NCBI GenBank assembly: GCA_041917975.1
Contig: JAYRWN010000239.1
Span: forward strand, 1 to 6,519
DNA from: JAYRWN01 sp041917975
Lineage (GTDB): Bacteria > Bacteroidota > Bacteroidia > Chitinophagales > Saprospiraceae
Length of the DNA stretch: 6,519 nucleotides
Direction: 5' to 3'
Shown: one piece after another, positions 6,127 through 6,519 of the stretch
Layout: every line of letters starts with the position of its first letter
Numbering within the stretch: position 1 is the first letter of the stretch
Position numbers and translations under genes: made by a program
The notes under the pieces: model-generated
Told to the model about the DNA's origin: nothing
Seen by the model: only the letters and a program-made list of their open reading frames with translations
Databases searched by the model: none

Positions 6127-6203
6127 AGATTTTCGGCGAAATGATCAGTGAAGTTAGGCGTAAGCGTAATGCAAGAAAAATATTTGTAATATATATCAGG
6201 TTA

Positions 6204-6222
6204 ATTTAGATAAAATCTAAAT
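6204..6222. promoter_or_regulatory. Perfect inverted repeat, 8-3-8, operator-like
   Basis: ATTTAGAT-AAA-ATCTAAAT. The arms are exact reverse complements with a 3-bp centre. It lies between the divergent lptD and susC-like genes. Arm length and spacing suit a dimeric DNA-binding protein better than an RNA hairpin, since the loop would be only 3 nt and the stem AT-rich. AT-rich palindromes also arise by chance. Confidence 0.4.
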
Positions 6223-6303
6223 AGATGACAATTGGCTGCAAATAATCCAGTCTAAGCGTTTTAAGGCAAAAGAATTTGAGCAAGGGAAAATAAATTTTAG
6301 TGA

Positions 6304-6321
6304 CTGATTTGGCGAAATCAG
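6304..6321. promoter_or_regulatory. Perfect inverted repeat, 7-4-7
   Basis: CTGATTT-GGCG-AAATCAG, 70 bp before the susC-like start. It could be an operator or a small hairpin in the leader. There is no following T-run, so it is not a standard terminator. The inner word GGCGAAAT also occurs at 6135-6142, close to the lptD -7 box. Confidence 0.4.
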
Positions 6322-6391
6322 GGAAAATGCCTTAACTTTCTCGACGAGACAAGCTCAATTTTTGTTAACAATAATTTATTATTAGGTTATT

Positions 6392-6519
6392 ATGGAACTT
6401 AACTACAAATCTTTTTTTGTCGGTTTGCTCTTGGTATTGGGAGTGGCCGGCGTCACTTACGCTCAGAAGACGGTGACCGGAACGGTGACTTCCGGATCCG
6501 ATGGAGAGCCGCTCATTGG
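6392..6519 (+). CDS. SusC/RagA-type TonB-linked outer-membrane protein, N-terminus only
   Basis: The first 42 codons are in the window; the gene continues past the right edge. A signal peptide is plain (MELNYKSF, then FVGLLLVLGVAGV, cleavage after TYA before QK). The mature start, KTVTGTVTSGSDGEPLIG, is the opening of the carboxypeptidase-regulatory-like (CarbopepD_reg_2) domain that leads SusC/RagA receptors: V-x-G-x-V followed by G-x-P-L-x-G. Full-length members run to about 1000 residues, import glycans or peptides through the outer membrane with TonB energy, and usually have a SusD lipoprotein gene next. The substrate cannot be told from this end. An imperfect -7 match (AATTTTTG, one mismatch) lies just upstream at 6357-6364. 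Confidence 0.88.
   Translation, partial: MELNYKSFFVGLLLVLGVAGVTYAQKTVTGTVTSGSDGEPLI

Noticed and set aside
1..6519. tRNA, rRNA, insertion sequence or integrase signature
   Set aside because: I found no tRNA-like cloverleaf, no rRNA sequence, no transposase or integrase reading frame and no terminal inverted repeats with target duplication.

Overview
The window looks chromosomal and comes from a member of the Bacteroidota, possibly the Saprospiria (the class is a guess). Three things point there. The right edge holds the first 42 codons of a SusC/RagA-type TonB-linked outer-membrane protein. The lptD gene has the long Bacteroidota form. The only promoter-like boxes I can find fit the Bacteroidota -7 pattern TAnnTTTG, and clear Shine-Dalgarno sequences are lacking.

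Layout. The left half (1-3368) is accessory DNA, mostly AT-rich, that reads like the debris field downstream of a polymorphic-toxin (Rhs/CDI-type) gene. In order it holds: an intact small acidic protein ending in a PWWKR tail (12-398); the 3' end of a broken gene (473-637); a startless toxin tip with a PD-(D/E)XK nuclease signature (652-1074); 8 bp later, an intact 265-aa protein that is probably its immunity protein and that also ends in PWWKR (1083-1880); a second short toxin-like remnant (2014-2151); an intact overlapping DUF4160/DUF2442 pair (2309-2822); and a 140-bp, 97% identical, truncated second copy of the DUF2442 gene (2901-3045). Arrays of 6- or 7-bp units, each with its own sequence, lie beside several of these pieces (1897-1934, 2830-2859, 3044-3073, 3282-3358).

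The right half is core-genome. lptD (3369-6050, minus strand) encodes the outer-membrane barrel that inserts lipopolysaccharide. It is divergent from the susC-like gene starting at 6392. The 341-bp region between them has a good -7 box for lptD and two perfect inverted repeats.

How it fits together. I read the left half as a bank of toxin and immunity modules in various states of decay: immunity genes are kept intact while toxin tips have lost their starts or been shortened. The candidate unusual system is this startless toxin tip plus immunity arrangement, the PWWKR tail shared by two otherwise unrelated proteins, and the short satellite arrays near module edges. No Rhs core or delivery domain is visible inside the window, so the link to a parent toxin gene is inference.
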